Assembly (NCBI GenBank): GCA_937927845.1
Contig: CALFXE010000218.1
Span: 13,142-77,141 of the forward strand
Length of the DNA stretch: 64,000 nucleotides
Direction: 5' to 3'
Source of the DNA: an uncultured Paludibacter sp.
GTDB lineage: Bacteria > Bacteroidota > Bacteroidia > Bacteroidales > Paludibacteraceae
Shown here: piece by piece, positions 33,715-42,792 of the stretch
How positions within the stretch are numbered: the first letter of the stretch is position 1
Layout: the number at the start of each line of letters is the position of its first letter
The notes under the pieces: model-generated
Told to the model about the DNA's origin: nothing
What the model saw: only the letters and a program-made list of their open reading frames with translations
Database searches by the model: none
Program-made: the position numbers and the translations under genes

Positions 33715-34928
33715 AACAGACACTAAAAATACTTTCCGTTATTCTGCTTGCCGGCACAGCCCTTTTGGGCTTTCCTTCCTGCAACGACGGAGAAAAGGAA
33801 CAGCATACGGAAACAACGCACAAGCAAACCTATACCTGTCCTATGCACCCGCAAATCATTAGCGACAAACCGGGCACCTGCCCTATTTGCGGAATGGATC
33901 TGGTGCTGTTTGACAAAAGCAATGTTTCCGATTACCTCACATTAAGTGAACCGCAACAGGCATTGGCAAATGTTACGACCGATACCATTAAAACCGGTTC
34001 GTTCTCTTCCTTCAAACAATTAAACGGAAGGCTTACAGTGGACCCTTCGCAAACCGAAGCCGTATCGAGCCGTGTAGCCGGAAGGATTGAAGCTTTGTAT
34101 GTGAAACAAACTGGTGTTCCGGTTCGCAAGGGACAGCCCTTGTATAAAATTTACTCGGAACAATTAGCGGCGCTGCAACAGGAATATCTCATAACCATAG
34201 CGCAGGCAGCCCAATTTCCGGACGACAACAAGTTTCAACAATTGGCAGATGCAGCAAAGCAAAAGTTGCTTTTATATAGCCAAACAGAAGCGCAGATACA
34301 GCAGCTAAGAAATAAAAAGCAAACCAGCCCTTATGTTACATATCCTGCTCCGGCGGATGCCGTTGTGTCTGAACTATTTATTACAGAAGGTCAATACGTG
34401 GCAGAAGGTTCTTCCATTATGAGTCTTGAAGCGTATCATACCATTTGGGTGGAAGCCGATTTATACTCTGGCGAAGCAAGCCTTGTAAAGAAAGGCGATG
34501 TAGTAAACGTAACCGTAGCAGGATTTGAAAACGAACCCAAAAAAATGCGGGTTGAATTTATGGCGCCGGCGCTACAGGCAGGCAGCCAGTTGCTTACTAT
34601 CAGGGGCAGCATACCTAATTCTAATAATCAGCTCAAAGCAGGAATGCAGGCAGTTATACAATTGCCTGTTGCCAATACTTCCAAAGCCCTTACGCTACCG
34701 GTAGATGCAGTTATTCATGATGGTAAAGGGGCCCATATTTGGGTAGAAACAGGCGAAGGAAAGTTTGCACCAAAAATGGTAGAAACAGGCGCTGAAAACT
34801 TTAACCGCATAGAAATAACCAAAGGTGTAGAAGAAGGTGATGTGGTAGTGGTTTCCGGTGCCTACCTACTATACAGTGAGTTTGTATTAAAAAAGGGCAA
34901 AAACCCGATGGCAGGGCATAATCATTAA
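33711..34928 (+). CDS. CusB-type periplasmic adaptor with heavy-metal-binding domain (copy 2)
   Basis: The 405-residue lipoprotein (lipobox GFPSCNDG) carries the same N-terminal module as copy 1 (YTCPMHPQIISDKPGTCPICGMDLV) followed by an adaptor core with SSRVAGRIEALYVKQTGVPV and ADAVVSELFITEGQYVAEGS. It ends in AGHNH. It overlaps copy 1 by 4 bases. Two different adaptors in one operon could form mixed trimers or work at different steps; there is no evidence for which. Confidence 0.9.
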   Translation: MKQTLKILSVILLAGTALLGFPSCNDGEKEQHTETTHKQTYTCPMHPQIISDKPGTCPICGMDLVLFDKSNVSDYLTLSEPQQALANVTTDTIKTGSFSSFKQLNGRLTVDPSQTEAVSSRVAGRIEALYVKQTGVPVRKGQPLYKIYSEQLAALQQEYLITIAQAAQFPDDNKFQQLADAAKQKLLLYSQTEAQIQQLRNKKQTSPYVTYPAPADAVVSELFITEGQYVAEGSSIMSLEAYHTIWVEADLYSGEASLVKKGDVVNVTVAGFENEPKKMRVEFMAPALQAGSQLLTIRGSIPNSNNQLKAGMQAVIQLPVANTSKALTLPVDAVIHDGKGAHIWVETGEGKFAPKMVETGAENFNRIEITKGVEEGDVVVVSGAYLLYSEFVLKKGKNPMAGHNH

Positions 34929-34963
34929 TAAACATTCAATCATACATCTAAAAACAAAAAACA

Positions 34964-35521
34964 ATGCAACATTTATTGAAAACAGTAATTCCTTTCGCAG
35001 CAGCCCTTATTATTTCCTCCTGTGGAGGCAACAGCAGTTCCGAAAACAAGGCCGGAACAACAGACAGCCACGATCATGCTGCCACAGAACAAATGCAAAG
35101 CACCGCCAGTTCAACACCTGTTCTAAAAAACGATAAGCTCAATGCCGTTTACCAGCATTACATTCATTTAACAACCGCGCTTACCAATGATGATATGGCA
35201 GAAGCTAAAGTTGCTGCCAATGCAATTGAAGCCGGTGCAAAAGATATAGATGGCGCAAACACTATTGCATCAGCAGCTTCAAAAATTACTGCTGCATCAG
35301 GCATCGAAGCTCAAAGAGCTGCCTATGAAACATTGAGTAATAATATGACTGCCTTAATTAAGAAAGAAGGTTTATCCAGTGGTGAATTATATGTGGCACA
35401 TTGCCCAATGGCTTTTAACGACAAAGGCGCTTCGTGGATCAGTGGCAGCAAGGAAATTCGTAATCCTTACTTTGGTGAAAAGATGTTGGGTTGCGGCGAA
35501 GTGCAGGAAACGATTAAATAA
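34964..35521 (+). CDS. DUF3347 lipoprotein (copy 1)
   Basis: The 185-residue lipoprotein (lipobox ISSCGGN) shows the DUF3347 pattern: a helical domain starting LNAVYQHYIHLTTALTNDD, then VAHCPMAFNDKGASWISGSK and NPYFGEKMLGCG at the end. The Cys-Pro-Met and terminal Cys could bind copper. The family occurs beside Cus systems in Bacteroidota. It is the first of three related genes here. A short TACCTTTG box occurs downstream (35683) for the next gene; 35522-35718 contains no gene. Confidence 0.87.
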   Translation: MQHLLKTVIPFAAALIISSCGGNSSSENKAGTTDSHDHAATEQMQSTASSTPVLKNDKLNAVYQHYIHLTTALTNDDMAEAKVAANAIEAGAKDIDGANTIASAASKITAASGIEAQRAAYETLSNNMTALIKKEGLSSGELYVAHCPMAFNDKGASWISGSKEIRNPYFGEKMLGCGEVQETIK

Positions 35522-35718
35522 GAATGTTTTTGGGATTTAAGAAGAAAAGCACTATGAAGTCAAAAAATTCGGCATAGGATGAGTTTGCTAAGGCAGAGAT
35601 AGAAGCTTACTTATTTCGGCAAATCTAAAAATTATGTAAATCTTAATAAAAATAATATAACAGTGGGCAGCTTTCGACTGGCTACCTTTGTATATGACTT
35701 AGTCTTGGGCAAACTGTG

Positions 35719-36204
35719 ATGAAAGAAAATCAATCCATACAGCTAAAAGCAGCATTTCTGTTAATCGTGTTCTCACTAAATACGGTTATTGGATTTGCTT
35801 GTTCTCTTGGTTTGGATTTAGGTTTTAACGCTACTCATCACCATGAGGAAGCAACTCAATCTTCAACACATGTGCACGGTGATGGTAAAAAACATCAGCA
35901 TCACCATCAACATAATCATCAAGAGAAAAACCACAACCAAACAAGCCATCAGCATAACTCAAAAGATGGTAAAGACAATTGCTGTAATGAAAAAGCAACG
36001 AAATTTGCTCATCTCGAAAAAACCGTCCCCCAATCCGTAAATGCTGTAATTAATCCTGTATTCTTTGCAGCATTTCTTTCTATATACTTTGATGTTGACC
36101 TTTTATTTACTTCGCAGGCTGTTCCAAATATCAAGCATTTTGTCCGAAGTTACCATCCTCCCATACCGGACATTCGCATAGCCATTCAGAGCTTTCAGAT
36201 TTGA
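35719..36204 (+). CDS. His-rich exported protein, unknown
   Basis: I do not recognise a family. The 161-residue product has an N-terminal membrane segment (AAFLLIVFSLNTVIGFAC), a long His-rich linker (about residues 38-90, with repeated HHH/HQH clusters and many Asn and Gln), a CC pair (DNCCNEK), and a hydrophobic C-terminal segment FFAAFLSIYFDVDLLF. It resembles a metal buffer that sits at the membrane, possibly for copper, zinc or nickel. TACCTTTG at 35683-35690 is a candidate -7 promoter box. Confidence 0.7.
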   Translation: MKENQSIQLKAAFLLIVFSLNTVIGFACSLGLDLGFNATHHHEEATQSSTHVHGDGKKHQHHHQHNHQEKNHNQTSHQHNSKDGKDNCCNEKATKFAHLEKTVPQSVNAVINPVFFAAFLSIYFDVDLLFTSQAVPNIKHFVRSYHPPIPDIRIAIQSFQI

Positions 36205-36279
36205 TTTAATGTTTCATTTCTGCATGGCATTATTTGCCCATGCCTGCACTTATTTTTTGTAAACATTAAATCATTTCAA

Positions 36280-36801
36280 ATGAAAAAGCTAATCGTAATA
36301 GCAACATTATTTTGCTTTATTTCAGTGTCAGCATCTGCTCAACACGACCATGGCAGCCATAAGACTAAATCTTCAACTTCGACTATTAATGCGGGTGATA
36401 ATCAAAATCTCTCGCAATTACTTACTTTCTATTATAACATAAAGGACGCCCTGGCTGCGGACAACGCCACTGTCGCTTCTGCTAAAGCAGCAGAATTTGT
36501 AAAGACTGCCAATAGCATAGATTATAAAGTAATTTCGGAAGGCAATATTCACGCTTTGCTTAAAGATGCTGGGCGGATTTCCGAAACCAAAGACATCAAA
36601 CAGCAACGTAATCTATTTGCCAATCTCTCCACCAATATGTCTGCCGTAGCTAAAGCGGTAAAACTCACTGACCAGCCTGTTTTTCAACAATATTGCCCAA
36701 TGAAAAAGGCATATTGGTTAAGTAGTGAAAAGACAATCAAAAATCCATATTACGGTAGCAGCATGCTTACCTGTGGTAAGGTAACAGAAACTTTCAACTA
36801 A
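36280..36801 (+). CDS. DUF3347 exported protein (copy 2)
   Basis: The 173-residue product has a signal peptide (to SASAQ), HDHGSHK, a helical domain with LTFYYNIKDALAADN and the DUF3347 core QYCPMKKAYWLSSEK and NPYYGSSMLTCG. It keeps both key Cys-containing motifs of copy 1 but lacks a lipobox, so it is probably soluble in the periplasm. A terminator hairpin follows at 36826. Confidence 0.86.
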   Translation: MKKLIVIATLFCFISVSASAQHDHGSHKTKSSTSTINAGDNQNLSQLLTFYYNIKDALAADNATVASAKAAEFVKTANSIDYKVISEGNIHALLKDAGRISETKDIKQQRNLFANLSTNMSAVAKAVKLTDQPVFQQYCPMKKAYWLSSEKTIKNPYYGSSMLTCGKVTETFN

Positions 36802-36825
36802 CTCTTTTTCAAAATCAAAGCACTG

Positions 36826-36855
36826 TTGAGGTTGCCTTTTGTAAACCTCAAATTT
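36826..36855 (+). terminator. hairpin after DUF3347 copy 2
   Basis: TTGAGGTT pairs with AACCTCAA (8 bp) around a 10-base loop, followed by a T-rich stretch. Confidence 0.72.
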
Positions 36856-36878
36856 ATTCACTTTAAAGTATTACAAGA

Positions 36879-37460
36879 ATGAAAACTATAGCAATCGCCT
36901 TAATGATGTCCTCTGTTGTTTTTACAGCCTGTGATAATGGCAATAACAAATCTGATGAAAACGCAGAAACCAACAAACGTTCCGCTTCAGAAACAACACC
37001 TTCTTCAAACCCAAATGCAGAGGCAACTCCTATTGAAGGAATTGTAAGTGGCTACCTCAGTCTAAAAAATGCGTTAGCTAACGACAATAGTAAAGATGCA
37101 GCTAATGCGGGAAATGCAATTGTGGAAGCAATGAACAAGATAGATAAATCATCTTTAACGGAAGATCGAATGAAATTGTATGCTGATGTAGAGGAAGATG
37201 CCAAAGAACATGCAGAGCACATTGGTAGCAATGCCGGTAACATCAAACATCAGAGAGAACATTTTGATATGCTTAGTAAGGATATGTATGACCTGGTAAA
37301 ATCATTTGGGACGGGTCAAACCTTGTACCACGCCTTTTGCCCGATGTATAACGATAACAAAGGAGCCTACTGGATTAGTGAAACAAAGGAAATAAAGAAC
37401 CCCTACTTCGGCAAAGAAATGCCTACGTGCGGTGAAGTGAAAGAGGAAATTAAACAGTGA
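36879..37460 (+). CDS. DUF3347 lipoprotein (copy 3)
   Basis: The 193-residue lipoprotein (lipobox VFTACDNG) has a low-complexity Asn/Ser/Glu linker, a helical domain starting VSGYLSLKNALANDNSKD and the motifs FCPMYNDNKGAYWISETK and NPYFGKEMPTCG. It is the longest copy and the most acidic. It is followed immediately by the haem-binding protein gene, with which it is probably co-transcribed. Confidence 0.87.
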   Translation: MKTIAIALMMSSVVFTACDNGNNKSDENAETNKRSASETTPSSNPNAEATPIEGIVSGYLSLKNALANDNSKDAANAGNAIVEAMNKIDKSSLTEDRMKLYADVEEDAKEHAEHIGSNAGNIKHQREHFDMLSKDMYDLVKSFGTGQTLYHAFCPMYNDNKGAYWISETKEIKNPYFGKEMPTCGEVKEEIKQ

Positions 37461-37462
37461 GC

Positions 37463-37930
37463 ATGAGCCGCATAAAAAAGATGTTGTTAGCTATCCTAAT
37501 TATACTGATTGTTATTCAATTTATACAACCTGCCCGCAATACAAGCGGGCAGGTATTGCAGACGGACATCGTAAAGGTTTCTAACGTTCCGCAAAGCGTA
37601 CAAACTGTTTTAAAAACAGCCTGCTACGATTGTCATAGCAACAATACCCGCTATCCCTGGTATGCCAATGTGCAGCCTATGGGATGGCTTTTAGCGAGGC
37701 ACGTTAAGGAAGGCAAAACTGAATTGAATTTTAGTGAGTTTGGCGCATACTCAACAAGGCGGCAGGCTAACAAGCTTCGTGCTATTGAAAATACTATTAA
37801 GGATGGTACGATGCCCTTGTCATCATACCTCTTGCTACACAAAGATGCCCGGCTTACTGAAACAGATAAAAAGGAAATCATTAATTGGGCACTGCAAGCA
37901 AAAGACAACCTTGAGCAAAATAAACCGTAA
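37463..37930 (+). CDS. haem-binding domain (cytochrome-like) membrane protein
   Basis: The 155-residue product has one N-terminal membrane helix and a periplasmic domain with CYDCHSNNTRYPWY, a c-type haem attachment motif (CxxCH) typical of the haem-bd family (Pfam Haem_bd) of Bacteroidota. Met and His residues elsewhere (VQPMGWLLARH) could be the second ligand. A GTG at 37457 overlaps the previous stop; the ATG at 37463 is preferred. Role in copper handling is inferred from the neighbourhood only. Confidence 0.85.
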   Translation: MSRIKKMLLAILIILIVIQFIQPARNTSGQVLQTDIVKVSNVPQSVQTVLKTACYDCHSNNTRYPWYANVQPMGWLLARHVKEGKTELNFSEFGAYSTRRQANKLRAIENTIKDGTMPLSSYLLLHKDARLTETDKKEIINWALQAKDNLEQNKP

Positions 37931-38004
37931 TGAAAAAAATACAAAAAGTAATATTCACTATTCTAAAGGCAATTTTTCTTCGCAAGAAAAAGTGTTGTCA
38001 ATAA
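37930..38004 (+). CDS. possible 24-residue basic peptide
   Basis: The ATG overlaps the last base of the preceding stop (TAATG), suggesting coupling. The peptide is hydrophobic/basic, begins MKKIQKVIFTILKAIF and ends KKKCCQ. A short Cys-Cys-ending peptide next to a copper oxidase gene is intriguing, but a random open frame cannot be excluded. Confidence 0.3.
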   Translation: MKKIQKVIFTILKAIFLRKKKCCQ

Positions 38005-38014
38005 ACTTAATAAA

Positions 38015-40714
38015 ATGAAAAAGATATTACTCCTCACAATGCAATTGGTTTTGCTTGTTGTTTTTGCACCTGATATTCAGGCACAAAAACAACAAACACA
38101 GGTTGTGTATACTTGTCCAATGCATCCGGAAGTGAAAATGGACAAGCCCGGTAACTGCCCTAAATGCGGAATGACATTGGTGAAAAAAACAATTAAAGCA
38201 ACGCAGCCAAAAAATGGTAAAAAAAAGGAGCAGCCTACCAAGCAGGCAGGTACCCCACCCGTTAAAAAAGAAATGAAAGAAATGCCGGGCATAGATGAGA
38301 AGAAAGATATGAATATGAACATGCCCACGCATGATAAAATGCAAATGGATCATACGGAAGGGAATGCCATTAACCAGATTGGAGGTAAGGTAATCATCAA
38401 TGGGGGCAAAACCGTTCGTTACGATTTATACGTAACCGATACAATGGTGAACTATACCGGTAAGCCAAGACATGGGCTTGCGGTTAATGGTTCTATTCCT
38501 GCACCACCACTCATTTTCTTTGAAGGGGATACGGCTGAAGTTTATCTGCACAACAGGCTGAAAACGCAAACATCTTTCCATTGGCATGGTATTATTTTAC
38601 CAAACGAGCAGGATGGTGTTCCGTTTTTAACCACTTCTGTCATTCCCGGTGGCACTACCCATTTGTATAAATTCAAAGTGGTACAAAATGGAACCTATTG
38701 GTACCACTCGCATTCAGGCTTGCAACAGCAGGTGGGCACCTACGGCGCATTGATATTTAAAGTGAGGGAAGAAGATACTGTAAATAAAAGTGAAAATGAA
38801 ATGAGAAATATGGACAATTCCTACACGGCGGAACTGCCCCTGGTATTAAGCGACTGGACAGATGAACACCCTCACCAGGTGCAACGCAGACTAAGAGCTG
38901 CCAACGACTGGTATGCCATTAAGAAAGGAAGTGTGCAGGGCTACGCTGAAGCCATTCGCAAAGGGTATTTTACCACAAAACTTGCCAACGAATGGAAGCG
39001 AATGAACGCAATGGATGTGAGTGATGTGTATTATGAAAAATTTTTAAGCAACGGCAAGCCCGAAGCCGAGGCGTCCCAGTTCAAGGCAGGCGATAAGGTC
39101 AGATTGCGTGTGGTGAATGGCGGTTCATCCTCTTATTTCTGGTTGCAATATGCCGGTGGTAAAATGACGGTTATTGCTAATGACGGAAACAATGTAGAAC
39201 CCGTAGAAGTGGATCGGTTGATAATAGGCGTGGCAGAAACGTATGACGTAGTTGTAACCATTCCAGACAACATGAGCTATGAATTTCGGTCCACACCAGA
39301 AGACCGTAGCGGCTATACATCTCTGTGGCTGGGAAGCGGCATGAAAATGCCTGCACCAACCCTACCAAAGCTGAAATATTTCGAGGGTATGAAAATGATG
39401 AATGGCATGATGAAGATGAATGGCGATATGAAGCCAATGCCGGGCATGCAAATGAGCCTGCAAACAATGGATATGAATAGCGTAATGTATCCTGAAATTA
39501 CCGGCAGTGAAGAAGAAAAAGGCAGTAATGGAATGCATGATCTGCACGGCATGAACATGGATGGAATGAAGGATAAGGAAGCTGATACCACTACCTCCGG
39601 AAAGATGCATGACAGGAAGGCTATGGACAACGGCAAAATGGATACTTCAAACAGCATGAAGATGCATGACATGCGCGGTATGAATATGGGCAGTAGCACG
39701 GGCATCGTAACCCTTAATTATGCCATGCTTCGTTCACCAGTCAAAACAACGATGCCGGATATGCCCACCAAAGTTTTGCATTTTACATTGGAAGGAAACA
39801 TGAACCGTTATGTATGGTCTATCAATAATAAAACCTTGAGTGAGTGGGATAAAGTTTTAATTAAACAAGGTGAAAAAGTACGGATCATTTTAACCAACAA
39901 TTCTATGATGCGGCATCCCATGCACCTGCATGGACACGACTTCCGGGTGCTGGGTGCACAAGGCGAATATGCACCTTTTAAAAATACGATAGACATCATG
40001 CCAATGGAAACCGACACCCTTGAATTTGCGGCTAACAAAGACGGCGACTGGTTTTTTCACTGCCATATTTTATACCACATGATGGCAGGTATGGGTAATG
40101 TTTTAAGCTACCAAAACTCACCGCCAAATCCCCAATTACCCAATAAAGCATTAGCCTGGCGGCAATTCAAACGCAGCGAAAGAATGACCCTTGCAACGGC
40201 AACTATTGGTTTAGAAAGCAATGGCAGCGATGCAACATTTCAGGTGGCAGGCAATCGGTTTGAATTACAGGGATTGTGGCATCTGGGGCTCAAACCCAAA
40301 CAGGGTCGAGAAGTAGAAGTAAATTTTGGGCGATACCTGGGAAAGATGCAGTGGTTATTTCCGTATGTTGGGTTTGACTATCATTATAATAAAGTCAAAG
40401 GGGAGAAAATTGAAAAAAATTCCTTTGGGCAAACAAGTAATAAAAACAATCGTAAAACTTTTGTGGTCGGTTTGCAATATACTCTTCCCATGTTGATTGT
40501 GGCGGATGCAAGAGTAGATGGTGACGGCAAATTCCGTTTCCAGTTGGGCAGAGAAGACATACCGCTTACCAATCGTTTAAGAGGAAACTTTATGTGGAAT
40601 ACCGATAAAGAATATGCCGTAGGCTTGAGATATGTATTAAGAAAATGGCTTGCCTTATCTACTCACTACGATAGTGATATGGGTTTAGGTGCAGGTATCG
40701 CCATCATCTATTAA
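38015..40714 (+). CDS. multicopper oxidase fused to a C-terminal beta-barrel-like domain
   Basis: The 899-residue product has a signal peptide, an N-terminal CPMHPEVKMDKPGNCPKCGM module, a Met/Lys-rich linker, and a three-domain multicopper oxidase with FHWHGIIL, YWYHSHSG, HPMHLHGHDF and FHCHILYHMMAGMG, all Cu ligand motifs. Between the second and third motif pairs lies a long Met-rich insert (about residues 465-565). After the last motif, residues about 700-899 form beta strands with alternating hydrophobic residues and end in AIIY, which resembles an outer-membrane barrel (CopB-like). It would oxidise Cu(I) to Cu(II). The CopA-CopB style fusion is unusual. Confidence 0.92.
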   Translation: MKKILLLTMQLVLLVVFAPDIQAQKQQTQVVYTCPMHPEVKMDKPGNCPKCGMTLVKKTIKATQPKNGKKKEQPTKQAGTPPVKKEMKEMPGIDEKKDMNMNMPTHDKMQMDHTEGNAINQIGGKVIINGGKTVRYDLYVTDTMVNYTGKPRHGLAVNGSIPAPPLIFFEGDTAEVYLHNRLKTQTSFHWHGIILPNEQDGVPFLTTSVIPGGTTHLYKFKVVQNGTYWYHSHSGLQQQVGTYGALIFKVREEDTVNKSENEMRNMDNSYTAELPLVLSDWTDEHPHQVQRRLRAANDWYAIKKGSVQGYAEAIRKGYFTTKLANEWKRMNAMDVSDVYYEKFLSNGKPEAEASQFKAGDKVRLRVVNGGSSSYFWLQYAGGKMTVIANDGNNVEPVEVDRLIIGVAETYDVVVTIPDNMSYEFRSTPEDRSGYTSLWLGSGMKMPAPTLPKLKYFEGMKMMNGMMKMNGDMKPMPGMQMSLQTMDMNSVMYPEITGSEEEKGSNGMHDLHGMNMDGMKDKEADTTTSGKMHDRKAMDNGKMDTSNSMKMHDMRGMNMGSSTGIVTLNYAMLRSPVKTTMPDMPTKVLHFTLEGNMNRYVWSINNKTLSEWDKVLIKQGEKVRIILTNNSMMRHPMHLHGHDFRVLGAQGEYAPFKNTIDIMPMETDTLEFAANKDGDWFFHCHILYHMMAGMGNVLSYQNSPPNPQLPNKALAWRQFKRSERMTLATATIGLESNGSDATFQVAGNRFELQGLWHLGLKPKQGREVEVNFGRYLGKMQWLFPYVGFDYHYNKVKGEKIEKNSFGQTSNKNNRKTFVVGLQYTLPMLIVADARVDGDGKFRFQLGREDIPLTNRLRGNFMWNTDKEYAVGLRYVLRKWLALSTHYDSDMGLGAGIAIIY

Positions 40715-40761
40715 ACATCATAAATACCAACTTATTTCTTCATATAAAAAACCAAACAATT

Positions 40762-41103
40762 ATGACCGGTTATCACACGTACAAAAGTTGTATCGAAGCA
40801 TGCCTTAGATGTGCTTCCATCTGTAATCATTGCGCTTCTGCCTGCTTGCAGGAAGATGATGTAAAAATGATGGCACGCTGCGTTCAGTTAGACATGGAAT
40901 GTGCAGCTATATGCCATGCCGCCGCACAATTAATGAGCCTGGGCAGCGATAAGGCAAAAGGCTTATGCCGTATTTGTGCCGACATCTGTGAAGCATGCGG
41001 AGCAGAATGTGATAAGCATGCGCAACATGGAATGGATCATTGCCGCGAATGTGCAGAGGCATGCAGAACATGTGCCGAAGAATGCCGCAAAATGGCAGCT
41101 TAG
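40762..41103 (+). CDS. four-helix-bundle copper-storage protein (Csp)
   Basis: The 113-residue product has 19 cysteines in the repeated helical pattern CxxxC/CxxC (SCIEACLRCASICNHC, ECAAICHA, LCRICADICEACGAEC, HCRECAEACRTCAEEC), the hallmark of Csp copper-storage bundles (DUF326). No signal peptide is visible, so it is probably a cytoplasmic Csp3 type that stores many Cu(I) ions. It is a single gene with its own terminator at 41109. Confidence 0.95.
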   Translation: MTGYHTYKSCIEACLRCASICNHCASACLQEDDVKMMARCVQLDMECAAICHAAAQLMSLGSDKAKGLCRICADICEACGAECDKHAQHGMDHCRECAEACRTCAEECRKMAA

Positions 41104-41108
41104 TTCAG

Positions 41109-41146
41109 AAGGGTGGCTGATAATTAATAAAAGCCACCCTTTTGAT
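41109..41146 (+). terminator. intrinsic terminator of the csp gene
   Basis: AAGGGTGGCT pairs with AGCCACCCTT (10 bp) around a 13-base loop, followed by TTTGATT. Confidence 0.88.
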
Positions 41147-41192
41147 TAACCTTTATTGATAAATCGAATTTTAAAAACTTTTAAAGAAGGGT

Positions 41193-41804
41193 ATGAAAAA
41201 GACAATATTTCTATTAGCAAGTGCTGTTGTTCTATTATTAACAGCCTGCACAAAAGACAACGGCAACAACCAGTATCTGCAACCTCATGATGATAACCGC
41301 ATGATGGATACCATGCATGCAATCATGGATAGAATGATGGCAATGCCGATGACCAATGACCCCGAAATTGATTTTTCCAAAATGATGATTATGCACCATC
41401 AGGGGGCTATGAACATGGCGAATGTGCAATTGCAGGATGGTAAAAATGATAGCCTGAAACGAACGGCCCAAAAAATCATAAGAGATCAACAAATGGAAAT
41501 ACAACAATTTCAAGCAATCCTTGCTACCCTTACTGTAGATAATACAGATATGGAATACATGATGGAACAAATGGAGGGGATGAAAAAGATGGATAAAGCC
41601 ATTGATGTACAGCTAATAACAGGGGATATTGACAATGATTTTGCAACATTGATGATTTGGCATCATCAGTCTGCAATAGACGATGCATCAGGGTACCTAC
41701 ATCATGGGAATAATGCACAATTAAAAACAATTGCCAACAATATCATCAAAGCCCAAACAATGGAAATTCAGGAACTGTCAGATTGGTTAATTGCCAACAG
41801 ATGA
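41193..41804 (+). CDS. DUF305 domain lipoprotein
   Basis: The 203-residue lipoprotein (lipobox LLTACTKD) consists of two DUF305 units: FSKMMIMHHQGAMNMANVQL near residue 67 and ATLMIWHHQSAIDDASGYL near 152. The MxMHHxxA motifs are rich in Met and His and resemble copper-binding sites of the family. It is exported to the periplasmic face of a membrane. DUF305 proteins are frequent companions of copper-resistance genes. Confidence 0.9.
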   Translation: MKKTIFLLASAVVLLLTACTKDNGNNQYLQPHDDNRMMDTMHAIMDRMMAMPMTNDPEIDFSKMMIMHHQGAMNMANVQLQDGKNDSLKRTAQKIIRDQQMEIQQFQAILATLTVDNTDMEYMMEQMEGMKKMDKAIDVQLITGDIDNDFATLMIWHHQSAIDDASGYLHHGNNAQLKTIANNIIKAQTMEIQELSDWLIANR

Positions 41805-41818
41805 TAACAAAAGATATT

Positions 41819-41866
41819 AAAATACTGTTGCAGTTATACATAGCTGCACGGTATTTTATCTTTTAA
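41819..41866 (+). terminator. intrinsic terminator of the DUF305 gene
   Basis: AAAATACTGT pairs with ACGGTATTTT and the stem continues GCAG/CTGC with one bulged base, giving about 14 pairs around a T/A-rich loop; TCTTTT follows. Confidence 0.88.
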
Positions 41867-41971
41867 GGTTGATGAACAGCCTAAGCATTTGATACAAAAA
41901 AGATCAACTTAAAAGGCACCCCGAAAAAATAAAGTTTATGACAATGTATAATCTCAACTAAGCCGTTTACA

Positions 41972-42545
41972 ATGCAAAAGAAAATGAATTTACTTACTCT
42001 GCTTATTACAATTACGCTGCTGTCAGTTACAGCACAGGCGCAAAAAAATGAAGAGGTTTGCTACAACCCAAACTTAGTAAAAGATACCAGTAAGAAAAGT
42101 ATAAAATCTATGGCTGTGGGTACAATCAATGGCGACAGCGTTAAGATAGTGTACCATTCACCCGGTATCCGTAAAAGAGTTATATGGGGTGGACTTGTGC
42201 CATACGATGAGGTGTGGGTAACCGGAGCACATGATGCTACTACGCTTGAAATTGAAAAACCTTTTATCGCAGGTGGCAAAGAAAATTCCCGCAGGCAAGT
42301 ATGCTATCTTCACTATTCCGGGTAAAAATGAATGGACTGTGATCATCAATAGACAGTGGAAACAACATTTGGCTACTGAATATGATGAAAAAGAAGATGC
42401 TGTAAGATTGAGGGTAAAACCAGTGAAAAATACCCATACAGAACGACTGCAATACTTCATAGACCACACTAAAAGCAATAATGGAAAAATTGTTGTGGCG
42501 TGGGAAAAGGTGAAAATTGAGTTTCCATTTACAATCAAAGAATAA
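41972..42545 (+). pseudogene. frameshifted DUF2911 protein
   Basis: The first frame (41972 to about 42278) encodes a signal peptide and a DUF2911 N-terminal half (VKIVYHSPGIRKRVIWGGLV, EVWVTGAHDATTLEIEK). The second half continues one frame over from about 42279 (KKIPAGKYAIFTIPGKNEW...VVAWEKVKIEFPFTIKE) to 42545. A one-base insertion in the A-run GGCAAAG (42275-42281) explains the break. The intact family is an exported beta-rich protein of unknown function, here near copper genes. 42546-42792 holds only two very short frames and no recognisable gene. Confidence 0.87.
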
Positions 42546-42792
42546 ATACGTGGCACATCAATGATTGCCTGATAAAGAATGATATGGTAGAAAAGGTATT
42601 TTAAAAATTTAAACTATAAAATGAAACAATTCTTTTTTAACCCCAACATCTATTGTGTAAAATTTACAGGGGATAGGAAATAATTTATGAGAGCTAAAGA
42701 TAATGCTGGATTTTCATTAACTGAGAATACGATTTATAGCGCCACCCTTGAAAAAGCGAAGCCATGCAATACCTAACGTCAAATAATTCATT

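Noticed and set aside
35843..36040. Alternative frame of 65 codons over the His-rich protein
   Set aside because: It is the +1 frame of a His-rich stretch with no start context of its own and no motif.
38027..39705. His/Phe- or Met/Ile-rich antisense frames opposite the multicopper oxidase
   Set aside because: Their composition comes from reading Met- and Lys-rich codons backwards; not independent genes.
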